Shown piece after piece: positions 61,730 through 64,000 of a DNA stretch of 64,000 bases. The stretch is from Myxococcota bacterium (GTDB lineage Bacteria > Myxococcota_A > UBA796 > UBA9615 > JAKLKC01), in contig JAKLKC010000017.1 in the NCBI GenBank assembly GCA_023150875.1, positions 1-64,000 of the forward strand. Reading direction: 5' to 3'. The first letter of the stretch is position 1; every line of letters starts with the position of its first letter. The notes under the pieces are model-generated. The model saw nothing but the letters and a program-made list of their open reading frames with translations. It was not told the DNA's origin and searched no databases. The translations under genes were made by a program, and so were the position numbers.

Positions 61730-63220
61730 TCAGCTCAGGTCCATCTCCTGGTACTGGCCCTCGGGGGCCTGGGCGATCATCTGCCAGGCGGTGGAGGCCG
61801 AGCGGCGCAGCTCCTCCCAGCTCTTCATGCGGCTGACCGCCCGCACCATGTACTTGGGCCGATAGTAGAACCGCAGGTAGGCGAGCTGGGTGAGCTCCTG
61901 GATCTCCGCCTCGGTGAGCTGGCAGTCCGGCCGGGGGATGTACTGGTCCTTGCTCTCGTCGAGGATGTACTCCCGCCAGTAGTCGACGCCGAACTCCTCC
62001 ATGAACATCCGGTACATCTCGGTGCCGGGCATGGGGGTGGTCTTGCTGAACTGGGCGTAGTCCAGGTCCAGGTCCAGGGCGAAACGGATGGTCTGGCGGA
62101 CGGTGGCGTGGTCCTCGCCGGGGTTGCCCACCATGAAGTAGCCGAAGGTGTCGATCCCCGCCTTGCGGGTGAGGGCGATGGTCTCCTTGCACTTCTCGAG
62201 GTCCGACGCCTTCAGCAGGGTCCGGAGCACCTGGCGGTTGCCGCTCTCGACGCCGTAGTAGATCCGGATGCAGCCCCCCTTGGCCATCGCCCGCAGGGTC
62301 TCCTCGTTGACGCAGTCGACGCGGGTGCGGGCGGCCCACACGATGTCGAGCCCGCGGCGGTCGATCTCCTCGCAGATCTCGATGACCCGGCGCTTCTGGA
62401 TGGTGAAGGCGGAGTCGAAGAAGTCGAACTCCCGGACGCCGTGCTCCTTCACGGCGAGCTCGATCTCGTCGACCACGTTCTTGGGGCTGCGGGGGCGGAA
62501 CCTCAGCCCCCCCTGCTCGCAGAAGATGCAGCGGTAGGGGCAGCCGCGGCTGGTCATCAGGCCCGAGAAGTTCTTGTACTTGCTGATGAAGGAGTAGTAG
62601 AGGCTGTTGTCCTGGAGGTGACGGGCGGGGAAGGGGGCCTCGTCGACGTTGCCCAGCATGGGGGCTTCCGGCGTGACCCGCGGCTTCCCGTCGGGACCTC
62701 GATAGACGATCCCCTTCACCTTCGAGAGGTCGCCGCCCCCCTCCAGGGTCGCCAGGAGCTCCGCCAGGGTCAGCTCCGCCTCGCCGGTGACGCCGTAGTC
62801 GAGGCAGTCGTGGGAGAGGGTCTCGACGGGGTACATGCCCATGTGCACGCCGCCGACGATGGTCGGCACCGGCACCCGGGCCTTGATCTCCCGGACCCAC
62901 GAGAGGGTTTGGTAGAAGAGATAGGTGGTGATGGTGTAGCCGATGTAGGAGGGCCCGAACGCCTTGAGGCGGGCCACGGTCTCCTCCATCGAGAGGTTCT
63001 CGGCGTTCACGTCGAGGTACTGCACCTTCGCCCCGGCGGCCTCCAGCAGGCCGGCGACGTAGAGCAGACTCAGGCTCGGGAAGACGCCGTAGTTCTCCTT
63101 CACCGCCCGGATCCCCGGCTCGTTCTTGATGGCGCCGTAGGGGGGGTAGACGAGGCTGACCTTCAACCCGGCCAGGTCGTACCGGGTGAGCGACGGGGCG
63201 TACTCGTACTTCTTGGGCAT
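61730..63220 (-). CDS. B12-binding-type radical SAM protein
   Basis: 496 residues. ATG 63220 chosen (a TTG ten codons upstream is possible). N-terminal ~190 residues form a B12-binding-like Rossmann domain (V-S-L-V-Y-P-P, V-G-G-V-H). The radical SAM core has C-P-Y-R-C-I-F-C (Cys227, Cys231, Cys234, binding 4Fe-4S) and G-V-E-S-G. The C-terminal part has F-S-K-T-T-P-M-P-G-T. Class B (B12-dependent) radical SAM enzymes methylate unactivated carbons or do related chemistry; hopanoid HpnJ/HpnP-like and BchE-like enzymes share this layout. The particular reaction cannot be told from sequence. It stands alone with its own promoter. Confidence 0.92.
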   Translation of the reverse strand: MPKKYEYAPSLTRYDLAGLKVSLVYPPYGAIKNEPGIRAVKENYGVFPSLSLLYVAGLLEAAGAKVQYLDVNAENLSMEETVARLKAFGPSYIGYTITTYLFYQTLSWVREIKARVPVPTIVGGVHMGMYPVETLSHDCLDYGVTGEAELTLAELLATLEGGGDLSKVKGIVYRGPDGKPRVTPEAPMLGNVDEAPFPARHLQDNSLYYSFISKYKNFSGLMTSRGCPYRCIFCEQGGLRFRPRSPKNVVDEIELAVKEHGVREFDFFDSAFTIQKRRVIEICEEIDRRGLDIVWAARTRVDCVNEETLRAMAKGGCIRIYYGVESGNRQVLRTLLKASDLEKCKETIALTRKAGIDTFGYFMVGNPGEDHATVRQTIRFALDLDLDYAQFSKTTPMPGTEMYRMFMEEFGVDYWREYILDESKDQYIPRPDCQLTEAEIQELTQLAYLRFYYRPKYMVRAVSRMKSWEELRRSASTAWQMIAQAPEGQYQEMDLS

Positions 63221-63303
63221 CGCGGGCGGCCTCGGCTGCCGGAGCGGCAAGAGGGGAGGGCTCCGCCGACGCGCCGGGAATCCCGCGCATCGGCACGCCG
63301 GTC

Positions 63304-63333
63304 ACGATAGCCGGGCCCCGTCCGGGATGGCAA
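63304..63333 (-). promoter_or_regulatory. promoter of the radical SAM gene
   Basis: Minus strand: -35 TTGCCA at 63333-63328, 18-base spacer, -10 TATCGT at 63309-63304; leader of about 75 bases. Confidence 0.55.
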
Positions 63334-63344
63334 CCGAGGGCTCC

Positions 63345-63362
63345 GCCCCCTCCGGAGGGGGC
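63345..63362. repeat. 18-bp perfect GC palindrome
   Basis: GCCCCCTCCGGAGGGGGC, nine-base arms without a loop. No U-tract follows, so a terminator is not supported; perhaps a protein site. Confidence 0.4.
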
Positions 63363-63570
63363 CGCGGGGCTCGTGGCGGCGATGCCCGGCCTTGCGTTGG
63401 GTGAGGCCGACACCGCGGGGGGTGGAGGGCCACCCGGTCGGGCACCTTCGACCGCGAGGCGCGGCGCGCGTCGGCCTGGCGGCCCTTCCATTCCTGGCGA
63501 GGGGCGCCGCGGGGCACATCGGGCTTCCGCACGCCCCGCGGGCGATGCGCCGTGGTGATAGCCTGCTTCC

Positions 63571-63756
63571 ATGCGCCGCCTTCACCTCGCCGCGCCCCTC
63601 CTCGTCCTCGCCACCTCCTGCGACGAACGCCTGCGGACGGACAGCGGGAGGATCGGGGTGGAGGTCCCGGACCTCCAGCCGGCGGAGGAGGGCGACGTCG
63701 CGCCGGTCTCGCCGCGTTGCTCCGCCCGGAGAGGCGTCCTATCATCGGCTCCATGA
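63571..63756 (+). CDS. very small lipoprotein, possibly a truncated remnant
   Basis: 61 codons. M-R-R-L-H-L-A-A-P-L-L-V-L-A-T-S-C is a clean lipobox (Cys17), then D-E-R-L-R-T-D-S-G-R-I-G-V-E-V-P-D-L. The latter is reminiscent of the entry to ASH-domain lipoproteins, but the domain itself is missing, so this may be the stump of a larger gene. Its TGA overlaps the next start (ATGA), which argues for a working two-gene unit. Confidence 0.4.
   Translation: MRRLHLAAPLLVLATSCDERLRTDSGRIGVEVPDLQPAEEGDVAPVSPRCSARRGVLSSAP
63717..63745 (+). promoter_or_regulatory. possible leaderless promoter of the last gene
   Basis: -35 TTGCTC at 63717-63722, 17-base spacer, -10 TATCAT at 63740-63745, then seven bases to the ATG at 63753. 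Transcription would begin at or next to the ATG, as for the Fic gene. It lies inside the small lipoprotein frame. Confidence 0.35.
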
Positions 63757-64000
63757 TCGTCCCCACTCCGGCCGATCGCCTCTGCGATGCCAGGGGGCGC
63801 CCGTACTTCTTGTGGGACTGCGACCTGACGCTGGACGAGTTCCGCTCGCGCCTCTCGGACCCCGACAGGTCCGTGCACGACTACTGGCTCGGGACGCTGC
63901 TGCGGCAGGCCAAGCCCGACGATGCCATCGCCCTGGCGGGGCGAGAGGCCATCCTGGAAGCGCTGCCGCGGCTGAAGGGGCGCCTGGGGCGGGCGGAGGC
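63753..64000 (+). CDS. unidentified protein, 3' end beyond the window
   Basis: 82 codons visible, no stop before the window ends. The start ATG overlaps the preceding stop by four bases (ATGA). The visible sequence has R-P-Y-F-L-W-D-C-D-L-T and L-R-Q-A-K-P-D-D-A. From memory, similar short proteins in related bacteria sit before AbiEii-type nucleotidyltransferase genes, which cannot be checked here. No signal peptide. Good coding character; identity left open. Confidence 0.6.
   Translation, partial: MIVPTPADRLCDARGRPYFLWDCDLTLDEFRSRLSDPDRSVHDYWLGTLLRQAKPDDAIALAGREAILEALPRLKGRLGRAE

Larger units (their letters stand above)
63221..63570. other. intergenic region, no gene seen
   Basis: 350 bases between the radical SAM gene (minus) and a small plus-strand gene. 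Contains the radical SAM promoter and a perfect 18-bp GC palindrome (listed). No RNA gene or convincing frame. Confidence 0.5.

Overview
The window is one very GC-rich stretch of bacterial chromosome, most likely from a myxobacterium-like (Myxococcota) or related deltaproteobacterial lineage. The pointers are many exported MopE-type repeats (Asp-rich calcium loops with four Cys), FG-GAP propellers, MYXO-CTERM-like sorting signals, several lipobox lipoproteins, Ser/Thr kinases fused to other domains, and many GTG/TTG starts. I saw no rRNA, tRNA, insertion sequence, integrase or CRISPR array.

Layout. 1-10182: three surface-type genes. These are the end of a MopE/beta-helix protein, a coiled-coil/YadA-head-like protein interrupted by one amber codon, and a 2014-residue lipoprotein with what look like three seven-bladed propellers around six MopE repeats. 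10315-16649: a helical protein of unknown role, a Nudix CoA pyrophosphatase-like protein, a methyltransferase with a lipoprotein signal, a PHP-domain lipoprotein and a helical-repeat protein. 16965-23050: an exported helical protein overlapping by 4 bases a zinc-ribbon/kinase/TM/SUMF1 protein. 23102-29706: a thioester-domain surface protein, a crotonase, a 20-bp tandem repeat, a Fic enzyme whose promoter sits inside a 32-bp palindrome, and a PBP1b-like class A penicillin-binding protein.

29810-47943 is the core of the window: two giant paralogues (1802 and 3262 residues) and two Asp-rich lipoproteins, all on the minus strand. Each giant reads as one chain: signal peptide, nidogen-like domain, 21 or 54 MopE repeats, a MYXO-CTERM-like tripartite signal (Cys motif, TM helix, Arg cluster), then at once a second hydrophobic helix ending in a lipobox Cys, then two ASH/choice-of-anchor-D domains and 7 MopE repeats. 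The part after the lipobox is exactly 548 residues in both. This looks like a precursor with an internal sorting signal and an internal lipoprotein signal, and it is my main candidate for something undescribed.

48133-52735: a four-gene operon with LuxC-like and LuxE-like genes, a class III aminotransferase and a membrane protein; it could make a fatty aldehyde and then an amine. 52882-58990: a secreted trypsin-like lipoprotein diverging from a CHAT-protease gene that overlaps a kinase-ATPase-helical-repeat gene. This pair resembles conflict or cell-death signalling modules. 59018-64000: a small unknown protein, the GTPase TypA/BipA, a candidate small RNA, a B12-binding-type radical SAM protein, a tiny lipoprotein, and the start of one more gene cut by the window edge.

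Several promoters share a recognisable form: a TTGnnn-like -35, a spacer of 17-19 bases and a TAnnnT -10. Two of them place the predicted start of transcription at the ATG (leaderless messages). All functions are read by eye from sequence; no database search was possible.
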